NCBI GenBank assembly: GCA_051453625.1
Contig: JBOZIK010000001.1
Location: 177,162,352-177,221,790 of the forward strand
DNA from: Welwitschia mirabilis
Lineage: Eukaryota; Gnetophyta; Gnetopsida; Welwitschiales
Direction of reading: 5' to 3'
Length of the DNA stretch: 59,439 nucleotides
Shown: one piece after another, positions 24,121 through 36,309 of the stretch
Numbering within the stretch: position 1 is the stretch's first letter
How the letters are laid out: every line of letters starts with the position of its first letter
The notes under the pieces: model-generated
What the model was told of the DNA's origin: nothing
The model's input: only the letters and a program-made list of their open reading frames with translations
Databases searched by the model: none
Translations under genes and position numbers: made by a program

Positions 24121-24215
24121 ATACCAAAATGTAAGATCTAGAAATCTATAGATAAATACTCTAAACTTGCTTTGATAGTAGAATTTAAGATCCCCTTCTT
24201 AATAATTCTAATGAT
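24121..24215 (-). repeat. gypsy leader, primer site and LTR-end remnant
   Basis: The segment 24124-24180 aligns with the Tekay-like leader at 39183-39233: CCAAAATGT, an AATCTATAG word, then AAACTTGCTTTGAT. The site at 24163-24180 reads TACTATCAAAGCAAGTTT on the minus strand, a decayed tRNA-iMet site. The following TTTAAGATCC resembles the LTR terminus TGTGAAATCC. The remaining LTR to the right does not align well with the 3.2-kb LTR and may be a diverged subfamily. Confidence 0.5.
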
Positions 24216-24881
24216 AAATAATATAATTTCATCCTTTACTACTTAATGTAAAGCTAGTTGTTAACAAGGATTTATTATAATAAACAATCCTTAAGAAAAT
24301 TTAAGAATTTAATAGAACAATATACTCAAAATTTATTTATTTGATTTAATAAGTTAAGGATTTGATAACTAATTACTTACCTAAGAGGTTTACTACATGG
24401 TTTAGTGGATTAGATAAAAGATAGCTCTGCTTTAAGAACTATAAAATATTTACAAGAATAAATGTATAATAAGATTAATAATATATTTTATTTTAAATGA
24501 AAATAATTTATTATTTTAGAAATTAAATTGTTTTAGTCTATAATTTTTATATATAAATATACATACACACACACATACATGTGTTACTCAATTATTTAAG
24601 GTTTAATGTTGGCTAATATACTTATTAGAGTTTATGATAATTTTATTTTTAGCTTTTATTATAGTTCAAGTAATGTTTTAACTACCCAAAAATGTCATAA
24701 ATTAAATATTATTCTTAAGGATATGTTGTATGTAGTGGTATATTTTGTGGGCTTTAGTACATTATATCGAATGCCTCCTCAACTCTATGTCTTACCATCT
24801 TGCTTTGCATAGTTTTTCCTTAAATGTTATAAATTCTTTCATAAAATGTATTCCCTTTTTTCTTATCATCATGGTGATTAT
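24216..24881. other. unclassified; includes short CA repeat
   Basis: Possible diverged LTR continuation of the preceding remnant. A short CA/CATA microsatellite lies near 24563-24580. Small open frames at 24606 and 24745 look like chance openings. Confidence 0.3.
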
Positions 24882-25224
24882 TATTGTAATGCATAGTTAT
24901 GCAATTGTTACATCCTTACCAAAATCCTATCAATTATAAATATTTGCATAAACACACACATGTGGTATTTTATAGATGATGAAGGAAAAGACAATCTTCT
25001 CAAGCTCTTCAATAAAGTTAAATTGGCTTTATATATCATTAACTCCTTTTAGAAATGTGGAGTATCATAAATCATCTAAAATGCCTCTAAAAATATTAAT
25101 AATTACATGTTTCTGTGATTTTATCCTTTACTCTCAATAATGATCGAAATTCATTTAAACATGTTTAAGTATCTTGAAAAACTACTCAAAATACCCCATC
25201 AAAATCATATAATTTGGTGTTACA
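24882..25224 (-). repeat. family C LTR, internally deleted copy 3
   Basis: The first roughly 75 bp (GTAATGCATAGTTATGCAAT, then ATTTGCATAAACACACA) match the left end of the family C LTR at 30911. Sequence then jumps to the part homologous to about 31850-32125 (ATGATGAAGGA-AAAGACAATCTTCT, ending GGTGTTACA). About 0.87 kb present in copy 2 is missing. A possible very decayed primer site lies immediately left, but it cannot be called. Confidence 0.65.
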
Positions 25225-27082
25225 AGATAGCTCTACACCTAGCCTTGTGAGTCCCTAATAAAATAGGTGAATAACTATAATTGTGAGTAAATTTGATTAA
25301 GACAATTACTGTCTAAGAAAATGTAAATTAAGATCAGAAATCTTACTATGTAGGACTAAATCTTAGAATCTAATAAACTAAATGTTTTACCTTAATAAAT
25401 AATGTAATCATGATGTCATTCGGTATGTGCTTCAGACAATTATGGGGATAATAGACTTTTGAAAATTAGACTATAAAATCAAATACCTATAATTATGCTT
25501 ATCAAAAAACAAGGTTAAAACACTTACTAATGGATTATCCCCCTACTTAAAACATTTAGAAAATTAAAGAAATAAAGATTAAATTTCATGACAAAAAAAA
25601 TCATCATAAGATATAATCATAACCACTTAAATAAATAATGGGCATGTATAATTAATAAAAAAGTAATAACTTAAAACATGATATTCATAAATCAAACATT
25701 ATGTTTTTAATCATAATTCATAAGGATCAAAATTAATAATAAAATTATTTCCCTTATTCATGATCTCTTGAATTTTTTAGACTTCTCTTATAAGAAAAAC
25801 CTTCAACTATCCTATTGTTATGTACATGGCCTACTAAACAATGTTGATAATGCATATCACTCAAATAATAGATGAGCATAATTAAGTTAGTACATTACAT
25901 ATATGTCTTAAAAGTATGTCATGTTCCCCTCATAGTGAATCAATATATTTCAAATTGCATTAACATAAGAAGAAAAAATATGAAAATACAAGTTAAGTAC
26001 AAGTAAGTAAAATAGATGAGGCTTAGAGCCATAGTATTTGCATGAATGAAGGATAAAAGAGATTTGAAAAGAGATGAAAAATAAAAAGGATGATGTTCAA
26101 AAAATATAAGTGTGTTGTCCTACCATATTATGTAGATGACAAGTTGGATGATAGGTCTTTTAAAATGGATTAGAGAAATTGAAGCATCAGTAAAGTAAGT
26201 TAGGTTTAGGTAGTACTAGTAAGGCCTTTGAAGATGATCATAAAGTCTAAGATATGGGTAAAATCTCAGAATCATGAAGAAAAAGGCATGATAAAGTAAG
26301 TAACTTTTGAAGGAAAAAGATGTTAAGATAGGATAATAATAATGCATCAAGCTAAGGAAAATTTTAACATGTGCCTAGAACTCATAATCATTAAAAAGAA
26401 GTAACTAAATGCATTGAACACAAAAAGAAGATTAAATAACTAAACTTAAAAAGATATCAAAAGACTATATAGGAAAAATTATCATAATGAACTTAAAGAA
26501 ACATAATTTATTAAAATCACTAAAAGAAAATTAACTCCTAAAGATAAAAATTATGAGTGAAAATAAAAATCAACAAGAAACTACTAAATGATCAAGTCCT
26601 AAGTATTTATGATGAAAATGTATGAAAATGACTTTGAAATACCAAATAAAAGAACTAAGAAAAGTAAAATAAAAATGAACAACTAGAAATGTGAAAAATA
26701 TTGTATACTTATCGTAAGTTCTAATCTAATAAACTCCATTGGAAGAAATCATAAAATCACCTAACTAATGATGCATGACATAATTAAAAAACTTTATAAA
26801 ATACCACTAAATAAGTATTAATTATGATAATGCTGGGTAAATAATATTTTCAATTAATAAATGATAAGATCAAAAGCTACTTAAAAATGTACTTACCTCC
26901 TCACATCTAAGGACAACTGGGATCCTCAAAAGTAAAATGATCATGTGGAAATACTATAAGCTCAATGAGTGTAGGAAATAGTAATGCCTCTATTGACATT
27001 AGGAATACCACTAAATTCATAGCCTTAAAATGATAATTATTTTTTCATGATGAGAAAAGTTCAACCACAATTAAATAAGTAA
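25225..27082. other. no gene recognised
   Basis: A-rich on the plus strand, with many AAAATGA and AATAAATAATG words and no open frames of note. No LTR termini or primer sites were found. Confidence 0.35.
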
Positions 27083-27170
27083 GGACCTATGAAGCATGGT
27101 TAACTAATCCTTTAGTGAAGTTCCCACAATTTTCAACACTGTGTAAGGTTCCTCTTAGGGAAATTTACCC
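27083..27170 (-). repeat. dispersed repeat, partner of 58321-58404
   Basis: GGACCTATGAAGCATG...TAGTGAAGTTCCCACA here corresponds to GGACCCGTGAAGCATG...TAGTAGAGTTACCACA at 58321-58404. The frame that is open in the partner is broken here. Family unknown. Confidence 0.5.
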
Positions 27171-28099
27171 CAATGCAGTAGGCCATCATAATGAACATGT
27201 ATTTAGCATAGAAATAATAGATCATGATCATTATTCTTCTTTTTCTTTTTTCCCCCAAAATAAAACCCACATGAGCACATGCTCTTAAAGATGAATGTAA
27301 AGAAATGAGATAAAAAATAAGGGGAAAACCCCAAAGAAGTAAAGACTTATAGCATTGAGAGGGAATACAGAAAAGGAGGAATATTCCTTTAGAATGAAGT
27401 AAATAGATGTATGAATGTCTTAAGATTAGGTGAACCCAATCTTATACCTTTGAAATGCCCAAGTAAAAATTACTATCCATGGTAACTTTATAAAGTGAAA
27501 TATAAGTCAAGTTAAAGAGGTTTAATTAATAGCATAACATCCACTAAAGAAATCAGTTAATAAAGAATTTAAAAAAAGGTAGGAGGATTTCAAGATAAGC
27601 ACTTCTATCATGTTCAATATTTGATGACTCATGGATTTTTACACTCTGTCCATTTTTTGAATTTTCTTAATGTTTAAATTGCAAATCTAAATTGAGCCAT
27701 TAGAATGTACTTTCTCTAAAAGACAAGAACCTAACCATCTATAGATTAACTTACTATGTAAAACTAAAAGGATAAAAACATATTAATATCAAATAAAAAG
27801 GAAATACTGAAGAAATTTAAAAATAAGTTTATTCAAATTCAACATTTTCTTTAAAATAAAATATTTATTTTTCTATGGCTATAGTCATAGAGTATTACAT
27901 TTTTTTAGGAAAAAAAGATTAAGTCAAATAGAAATAAATTGATAAAACTTAAACTTTGTATAGTTATTTTTGAGTAAAATCAATTGGAAATAGCCATAGT
28001 AAAAGGGAAAAAATTTTGATAGCATAAATTTTAAATTTTAGATTGAAATTAAGAGATGAAGAAGTGTAAATTTCATTAAAAAATAATCTCTTATTAAAA
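27171..28099. other. no gene seen
   Basis: Contains a T/C tract near 27235-27255 (TTCTTTTTCTTTTTTCCCCC) and otherwise A+T-rich sequence without open frames. Confidence 0.35.
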
Positions 28100-30885
28100 T
28101 GACATAAATCATAACTATCATTATATAATGAATCTAGGAAACTACTAAAAAAAAGTATGCAAGAAGTTTTTAAAGGCTCTTTATATTGTCTAATGAGATC
28201 AAGAAACTTGCTAATATTTAATTTAAGATATGGATTTTTATTAAGAAGCTAAGACTATTGTCAATTATCATAACCAAATAAAATTTTCTCTCTACAAGGT
28301 TATTAGTAATATAAGAGATGAAAAATTTATATAACTCATGAAAAAAAAATAATCTCTTATTAAACTCATGACATAAAAAATCTAAAACATAGATTTTATT
28401 CAAAAATTGATATTAAAAATCTAAGGAATTAATCATATTATTAGGGAACCAATGATTTTGAGAAAACTTCTTACAATGATTGAGTAAGATAGATTTACTA
28501 TATGTAAGAAACTCCCTAAGGTTTAATTCTAAGCATGGATTAGGATGAAGAAGATAAGTTTTACCCTAATTTAGAAGTCATAGTTTTAAAAAGCATAATC
28601 ATTAAAGATATAAGGTAAAGTGATCTTGGTAAAAGAAGAAAGGATGTTACTTTTTGTATCCCATAGAGTTTAAAAGGAAGAGATTGAGAAGCATTAGAAA
28701 TATACTCCTCAAAGTTATGTATTTTATTAAAATCAAGAAGAGGGATATCATTTTGTAAATTACATAAAGGTTTAAATGGGAGAGATGGAGAAAGGTTATC
28801 ATTATTAAGATCATAATGTAATGAAAGCGTAGAAATAGAAGAAGGAAATTTACTTGTAGTTTTACATGGAAGTACAAGTGAAAGAGATGAAGAAACATGG
28901 ATAAACTATTTAGGTTGGGTTGTTGCATTAAAAAGTACAAGTCTATTTTCCATTAAGTTTAGTTAATTTTCTATATATTCTTATTTATTCCTCTCTTCCT
29001 CATTATTAACTTCATCATAATTTTATTAAATTCCTTCTTTACTTTCTTTGTGATTATCTTTGATAATATTTGCCTTTCGTTTAATGTCTTTATACTATCA
29101 TTGACTATATTTTTACTCCTTTATTATCCTCATTATTATTTTCTTAAGGATTATTATCATTCTCTAAGTTTGTTGATTCATTAAAAAGATTATAAAAAGG
29201 ATCATAAAAAGAAAGGTACTCATTATCTTTATCATGTGATGGAATATTTTTTGATATTTATTGAGTTAATTCATCTTTTTCTCTATTAGGTACTTCAGTT
29301 AATTATAAACTATAATCTTTATTATCTGTCATTAAAATATTTTTATTAACTATCACTTAGGACTATTGTCTAAATGACATACATGGATAACTTCCTTTAT
29401 TATGTAAATTCTCCATTAATTTCTCTTCATGATTTAACTTTTCTATCAATCTTATATATTATAATTCATTTAAAAATTTAACTCCTTCATCCTCATCACA
29501 ATGTAAGTAAAAACTAGGGATATGATCTAGTGTTTTCATATCATTATCACCATATTCTTCCTATATTTCTCATGATTATATTGCATGCAATAACTTTTCA
29601 ATTTATTAGATTCATTATAAGGAGAAATTTAATCATTATCTTCATCATGAATTAAAAATTTTTCATATTTTTCATGAATTAATTACTTTATTTCATCTTT
29701 AAATTCTAATAGAAACTAGATGGGGTTCCAAGTGACTATATCATTATTTGATAAATAATCATCTTTATCCTTAAATAATTAACTGAACTCATGATTGATC
29801 TCATTCTGTCAATCTCCCAATGAGTGTAATGTTGTAAGTTAATCTGTAATTTCATTTTCTATTTTAAAGTAAGAATTGTTTCTTCTCAAGGTGAGGTGTA
29901 GTAGGATAGGTTTGAGTTTAAAAAGAACTTTAAGATAGTTAATTTTATCAAGGAATCTCGATCATACTTGCTATATTATTATTTTCATTTTTAAAATTCT
30001 TGTAGTTATTTTATTGCTTTTTACTTATTCCATCAATCATTTCTTTCACTAAGTTATTTCTTTCTTCATAGTAATTTGTGAGAGATAGATATTTTTCTTC
30101 ATAGTGATTTATAAAAGATTGTAAGGATTCACTAGAATAATTATAGGATGTTTCCCTAAATGAGATGAAATCCCTAAAATGTTAAAAATTTCTATTGTCA
30201 TTTTTACATGAAGCTTAAAATAAAGTAGGGAAAACATAAGGGGTTTAATGAGAGGAACAGGGCCCAATTTCTAGTCTCATCATCTTTTGGAGTTGTCCAT
30301 CTTATTTTGAAAAATGTTTCTTGAAGTGTTATATTTTTATTATCCTAAAAAATTATATTGTTTCTCCTTCTTTTAGCTCTTATTTTAGGTAAAAGTTTTC
30401 TTATAGTCCTTTTATCATTATTTGTAAAGGTAGATGAGAAGAATAAACAAAAATAATTATCAGCTCTAAGTTCTTTATCATCATTAGAAGGTAAGTGAAA
30501 AAATTTTTAGAGTTAAAGTTTTCTTCTAGTAATTAACTCTTCAATTGTAACATTTGAATTTGAATTAGAGGTTTTTATCATGTTTGATTTACTAGGCAAC
30601 CCTACTTATTAAATTTAACATCGATGAATAAAGAGATAAAATGTTTTTTCTCCTATTTTATGTTTTTCATAACTTTTAAAACATTTGATTATATAAAAAT
30701 AGAAAAATTTTTCTTCAAATCTTGGAGTTTATGTACTTGAAGTATGCATACCTAAATTTTGGCTTTAGTTAAGTAAGACTTCTTTAATATTTTCTTGATC
30801 AAGCTTTATTCCCTCTAATATTTATCTTTTTACTAGAACTTATCATGTCCGCATATGGATAGTAATAATCCACCAAATCCTTGTA
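28100..30885 (-). pseudogene. family C element copy 2: decayed internal ORF of unknown function
   Basis: Collinear with 454-2917. Near the primer site is the same acidic NYYEE-containing coiled-coil-like stretch (about 30040-30130), then Asp/Asn-rich sequence, then the segment with YLLHPNPCLELN (about 28505-28565), then the Phe/Leu-rich open stretch 28218-28403. A minus-strand frame at 28647-28940 is open for 97 codons. Differences between the copies are many and both frames are broken, but the peptide motif and order survive, so the ORF was coding when the family was active. No known domain was recognised. Left boundary uncertain. Confidence 0.5.
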
Positions 30886-30889
30886 CCCT

Positions 30890-30907
30890 TCTTTAACAAT
30901 GACATCA
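30890..30907 (-). other. primer-binding site, tRNA-Asp type (family C copy 2)
   Basis: On the minus strand this reads TGATGTCATTGTTAAAGA. Compared with the tRNA-Asp complement TGGCGCCGTTGCCGGGGA, nine bases match and all nine differences are transitions. A 3-nt spacer precedes the LTR terminus, as in copy 1. Confidence 0.65.
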
Positions 30908-30910
30908 ATA

Positions 30911-32125
30911 TGTTGTGATGCATGTTTATGCAATCATTACATGTAAATCATATCAATCATAAACATTTGCATAAACACACATACAAAAAAAAAAAGCATA
31001 GATGGGAGTGAACTTAAATATTATAATCTATCGAAGGAACTAGGCTTAAAGTTAGATAATTGATTTCAATAAAGTATTTTTGTGTTTTTTGTTTTTGTTT
31101 CAAATGAAAAGAAAGAATGATGTAAGAAAAAAATGTAAAGTAAACACCCTAATGCAATACAAATAAAAATTATTCTAAATGAAATATTTACCTAACTACT
31201 AAATCTTCTTATCACAAAGATTAGGCCTGTATAACCTAGATAAGTCAAGGAAAGTATCAGGAATTCTAACCATTCTAAGCTATCATGCACATCAAATAGA
31301 ATATGGAAAATATGCAAGTATTATGCTATGAAATGCAAACTGAAATGCATTTCAAAATCTAAACTAGCAATTTCAACCTTAAAAAAGGTTGCCCTCATGA
31401 CCTATATTAATTATGAAGCTATCATGAAATCACAACTAACAAACCTTAAGAAAGATGCATATAATAAAACTAAAATAAAATTTTCATTATGGTGAAGTAA
31501 AAATTTCATTACAAAGTAGTAGCACCTCATTGGAGGATACATAACCCTATACCAAGTAAGGCTTCTCTTAGTAATGATGGATGGTTCCTATCCTTCAATC
31601 TCTTATCATGAAATATTTAGATGCCAAAGAAGATAAAGGTTAGAGTTAAGTGCAAGAACATATTTAATACAATAAAACATCCTAATAGTAGATAATTCTA
31701 ATAAAAAAGTAAAAACCCTAATTATGCACAAGACGTACATGATACATTACAGAAATTTAATTAAGTCATGTGAAAAGATGATGGCATGTCAAGGTAAATC
31801 CCATATTAGCTTTCATCCTTAGTCCAGTTAGCATCTTTATCAATGGACATGTGGTGTTTTTCATACTGTCATTTAGATGATGAAGGATATGACAATCTTC
31901 TAAAGCACTTTAATCAAGTTAAATTAGATTTTTAGATCATTAGCTCCTCCTCAGAATGTAAAGTATTAGAAGTGATTAAAAATGCCTTCAAATATGCTAC
32001 TAATTTAGTTTTTTCATGATTTTCTTCTTAACCCTTAATACTAATTGAAATCCACTTAAATCTATTTAAATGTATTGTAAAACTACTTAAGATACCTTCT
32101 CAAAAACATATAATTTAACATCACA
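30911..32125 (-). repeat. family C LTR, copy 2 (1215 bp)
   Basis: The plus-strand ends are TGTTGTGATGCA and TTTAACATCACA. It is the only family C LTR here without a gap or large deletion and is the reference for copies 1 and 3. The element lies to its left. Confidence 0.7.
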
Positions 32126-32129
32126 ATAA

Positions 32130-32300
32130 TTATAAACCTTACAATAATTCCTCTTTCAAATGTTAGTTCATCATTGGTGTAGTGATAAATGAATAGATGA
32201 TTCAAATAAAAGGTTTAGGGTTTGATTTCTAGCATGAAACATACATCCCTTTTTTTTAATGTTATAAAAATTATAATAAAGAAAAATGGTTATAGGTATA
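32130..32300 (+). mobile_element. tRNA-derived SINE-like unit 1
   Basis: A box TGGTGTAGTGA at 32175-32185 and B box GGTTTGATTTC at 32219-32229, 33 bp apart, fit an RNA polymerase III internal promoter of a tRNA-like head. A T-rich tail (CCCTTTTTTTTAATGTTAT) follows. Unit 2 repeats the whole arrangement with a period of 165 bp. No cloverleaf is preserved well enough to call a tRNA gene. Confidence 0.5.
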
Positions 32301-32470
32301 AAATTAAAATGATTCCTCTTCTAAATAGCATTCCTTGATTGGTGTAGTAGAAAAGGAATAGATGGATGAAATGAAAGGTTTAGGGTTTAATTCCCAATAT
32401 TAAATACACATCTTCATTTTTAATGTTATGTTATTATGTAATAAAAATTAATTGTTATGTAGTCCTAGTT
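32301..32470 (+). mobile_element. tRNA-derived SINE-like unit 2
   Basis: A box TGGTGTAGTAG at 32340-32350 and B box GGTTTAATTCC at 32384-32394, again 33 bp apart, each exactly 165 bp right of its counterpart in unit 1. The phrase AAAGGTTTAGGGTTT is shared exactly by both units. Tandem duplication or adjacent insertion of a dimeric SINE are both possible. Confidence 0.5.
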
Positions 32471-32789
32471 ATTTCCCAAGAGCTTCTCCTTGTTATTCAA
32501 AATTTGCCTCCTTCCATCACATGAAAATTAGTTTTATTTAAAATTTTATTATGCTAAAAAATAAATCACATGTGATCTATCCTCTTCAAAGTTATAATAA
32601 CTTTTCCCTTTTAACATCCTTTATATTAACCCCCTCACCCCTCTCTCTTTTTATTATTTTTAATAGATTGATATTATATATGATTATGTAATTGATAAAA
32701 CCTCTTAATAATGGCTCTTCCTATTACTTTCATGTGGCCCTCTCCTCCATGATAATTTCTTATATCCTTAATGTTCTTTCTTTTCATGT
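32471..32789. other. no gene; possible badly decayed LTR continuation
   Basis: Lies where the inner part of the 3' gypsy LTR should be. A short CTTTTCCCTTTTAACA phrase is shared with the left LTR (near 11480), but spacing differs and no continuous alignment could be made. Confidence 0.3.
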
Positions 32790-34847
32790 TACATAAAGTA
32801 ACATATTATAAGAAAATGTTGAGATAGTAACTAATATAATTTTTTTGACAAATTAACTAAATGTAAGTTTATAATAATTATATTAATAACATGAAATATT
32901 TTAAGCATTTTATAATTCTATGAATAAAACAATTAAGATATATCTAAAACTCTATATATATTTTATCTATTTATCTAACAAGTTATATATAAGATTCTAA
33001 AATCAGAATATGAAAGTTCAGTAAGAAAATTTCATAAGAATAAATTGTCATAATTTCTTTTTTAATTTCAAAAAAGATATATATCATGAAATCACTAGGT
33101 ACATAATTTGAGTTTCAAAGTATTTGTAAGATTACAAAATAATTACAGCACTCAAATTTTCAAGATTCATGATAAGATTATAAATTTATCACTCTAAATA
33201 TAATATCATAACATAAACTAGAAAGAATAATCTCTACTAATGATGCCCTCCTTAGAAATTAATTTACCTTTGAAAAAGCTCCTTTTTTTTTCACTTTCTC
33301 ACATAATAATATAGAGTGAAAATTTTGAAAACTTGACAACTCCCATTATAATTCAAAAAAGGCAAGATAAAGATTGAAGGATTCCAAGTCTCAAAAGGGA
33401 TAAGAAAAAATCAAGATTTCCAAGTAACAAACTTTTGAAAAGCAATGAGAATAACAAGTTTTTTTTAATAATTTTCTACATATATATTTTTATTTTTCTT
33501 AATTTCCTCATTTAGTAATTTGTTGAATCTACTACCTCATTTAGTGATCTATGGATTTATCATACTCCACTTCCTCATTTAATGATATATGGAGCCCACT
33601 GCCTCATTCAATAATCTATGGCTCTATCAATTTCATTACTTCATTTAGTGATCTATGGATTTTCACATTATACTATGTCATTTGACAATATATGAAATTC
33701 TCATTTTCATAAGATTAATGGTCTAAGATATATTAAGAAGATGTAAGATAAAGATGCATCACCAAGACTTAAATTCATAATAAGAGTAAACTTTTAATTG
33801 TAATCACACTCATCTTTCAAATGATTTTTTAAGAAAACAAATAAAACGTGTACTCATAACTCAGAATTCTACTTAAAATATTATAATTTATTAAGAAAGA
33901 AGTAAAAAAATCATCTAATTAAACCTTAAATGAATGCAATAATAATGAAAAAAATAGAAATAGAAGTAGAGAATGGAATAAAGATGCATGAATTAACTAA
34001 GATCATATAAAGATACAAAAATAAAGAGCAATAGATGATTCAATAATAAAATAGGATCATACAAGATATAAGAATTAAATAAGATCATACTCGACATTGG
34101 ATGTAAGGCTTATAAACTTTTAAAGACTTTCAAAACTTCCAATGATTATAAGGTTCTAATGCTTTTCAAGCTCCAAGTTTTAAAGTTATTAAGATCTAAT
34201 AATATAAGATTTCTAAAAAATATACAAATAAAAGGAGAATCAAGTCTTATTTATAGCAAGAGGATATAGGGGTATGAATAAAAACAAGGATATGAAGAGA
34301 AATTATTTTAAAACAAAGATGGTAAAGATTCTATAATCCTAATAATTAATTGTCTAGCCATTAAATGCATATAATATTTTATACTAATAGTAACTACTTA
34401 TTTTGCTAAATAATAATCATGGAAAAAGATGCCTACATAACTTACAAGATTTAAGTTCTCTTAACATTCTTCAACATAAGAAAACTTAAGAAAAGTTACT
34501 CATGTGATAGTATAATCTTTTCAAATTTTAAAATAATCATCACTGTTAACTTCATAAGCCAAGAAAGAAATGCCAAAATTTTAATAGTATATCACTATGT
34601 TTGCCATAAAAAAGGAATTTAATTGCAGTTATTTTTATGTAAATAATCATGAAATGATATTTAGAAATAACATTTAAATAATAATATCAAGATAAAATTT
34701 TCATCATCTCTACATACTTTTCCCTTTGTAATGAATATTTTAACCTATAATACATTAATTTAGACTATATTATTTATTTATCTTTATTACAATATTAAAT
34801 TATTCTTAGGCTAAGTTTTAAAATCTTTCAAAAGTTTGAACATGACA
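32790..34847 (-). repeat. 3' LTR of the Tekay-like element (partial)
   Basis: This aligns by eye with about 40480-42438. Strong similarity runs from 33180 rightward (ACATAAACTAGAAAGNAATNATCTC, the minisatellite at 33503, the AAAGATGCAT/GATCATA repeats near 33980, TAGGCTAAGTTTTAAAATCTTT at the end). It terminates at 34847 with CATGACA, giving a minus-strand start TGTCATG directly after a polypurine tract. The distal third of the LTR, including its CA end, was not found. It is clearly more diverged from the 5' LTR than a recent insertion would be. Confidence 0.75.
33503..33695. repeat. minisatellite inside the 3' gypsy LTR
   Basis: Tandem imperfect units of the CACTACCTCATTTGGTGAT family, homologous to the arrays near 12144 and 41011. 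Here units read as CTACCTCATTTAGTGATCTA and close variants. Confidence 0.75.
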
Positions 34848-34861
34848 TTTCTCATCTCCTT
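34848..34861 (-). other. polypurine tract of the Tekay-like element
   Basis: On the minus strand AAGGAGATGAGAAA directly precedes the LTR start TGTCATG. This is the expected site for plus-strand DNA priming, just downstream of the pol terminus. Confidence 0.75.
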
Positions 34862-34904
34862 AAGAAGTTTCCTCCTTGAAACTTACTAAAAGCTCTGGTT
34901 TTCA

Positions 34905-36075
34905 TTGCTTAATATATATTTTTATTTTCTAAGTTGCTTTTCTATAGATCAACTTGACCCCTAAATCTTATAAAGTTGTATGATTTTTCCTTATAAAATC
35001 ATTTGCTTTTGAACTAAAATCTTAATTAGTTAAGATTTAATTAAATAATTTAAAAGAATATCTACTTCTTGATCAGGAATTATCTTTGTTTCATTAATTA
35101 AAACATTTCTTCAATAAGGATATGTAAAAAACATTGTAAATATTTAATAGATGTAGTGGTAAGGCTAACTCATAAGATATTGATCCAATTCTCTTGATAT
35201 TCTAATAAGGCTCTATAAATCGTAGGGCTAAATTTTCCATTTTTATCAAACTTAAAAAACCTTTTGGAAGGTAAGCATTTAAGATAAACATGATCTTCTT
35301 CTTAAAACTCTATATATATTATTTGATGATCTTCATGTTTAGCTTGTCTATCCTTTTATACTGCATTAAACCATTTTAATAGTATTCTACATTTTCTTTC
35401 ATAAAATTCTTTAAAAATTTCACATCCTATTAACTCTTAGTAGCTATCATTATAAGTGAATTTCATTAATGCTAAATGATCCATCCAAGGTAGTCTAAAA
35501 TTTAAAATTACTTACCTTAATAAATCTTTCAAAATTTGATTTGTTCTTTTTATTTGTTCATTTATGTAAGGATGAAAATCTAAACTCAAGTTTAAGTTAG
35601 TTCATAATTCTTTATGGAATGAATTTTAAAATTTAGATGTAAACTTATAATTTCTATCTGAAATAATTCTTTTAGGTACTCTATGCAATTTTAGCCTATT
35701 CCTCACATACGCTTTTGCAATTCTATTAGTTAAATCCATTATTTTCACTAGACAAAAATGTGACTTCTAGTTAAGAGATCAATCACTACCAAATAGATTC
35801 ATAATATTTTTTATCTTGAATAAATCTATAATAAAATCTATATCAACTACTTTTTGTTTTCATTATGGAATGTCATGGAGGTATAAAACTCCAATTGGAC
35901 ATTATTGTTCATCTTAGACTTGTTGACAGGACATACATTTGACTATAAAGTTAGTAACTTCAAACTTCATTCCTAGCCAGTAAAAATATTATTTGATATC
36001 TTTGTACATCTTATTAACCCTTATGTGGATAGCATACTGTGTACTATGAAACTTACTGAAAATAATTTGCTTCAC
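34905..36075 (-). pseudogene. Ty3/gypsy integrase with probable chromodomain trace
   Basis: The zinc-binding head keeps its H-x6-H (HSTQYAIH, near 36045) and C-x2-C (CMSCQQ, near 35935). The core keeps recognisable acidic catalytic positions: Asp in VDIDFI, Asp in SDRNYKFTS, Glu in DFHPYINEQ (near 35555). The C-terminal part shows GCEIFKEFYERKCR, YLKCLPSKRFFKF and GKFSP-like motifs usual for chromovirus integrases, ending near 35100. Beyond it a stretch at about 34930-35060 is compatible with a decayed chromodomain (LVQKQMIL, KIIQLYKI), but it is shifted and uncertain. At least ten stops or shifts inactivate it. Confidence 0.85.
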
Positions 36076-36309
36076 CTACTCTTCATTGGGCATTATAATT
36101 TTATTTCGAAAAGTAATAAATTCATTAATAGAAATTGTAAATCCTTAAATCCCTTATTTTGGCACCTTTTTACACATATGACAATTTTGTTATAATAAAA
36201 AATTTAATTTATAAAAAATATTTTTATGATCTTAAGTAAATTAATAAAATTTCTTCTTCTACTTAGTACATCAGTATTACATTTGATTTTCCTTTATGAT
36301 AGCTTATTT

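Noticed and set aside
24563-24580. CA microsatellite as a regulatory element
   Set aside because: A short simple repeat in unclassified A+T-rich sequence; no gene nearby to regulate.
32175-32230. A functional tRNA gene
   Set aside because: A and B boxes are present, but no acceptor-stem pairing or anticodon arm could be drawn, and the unit is repeated with a SINE-like tail.
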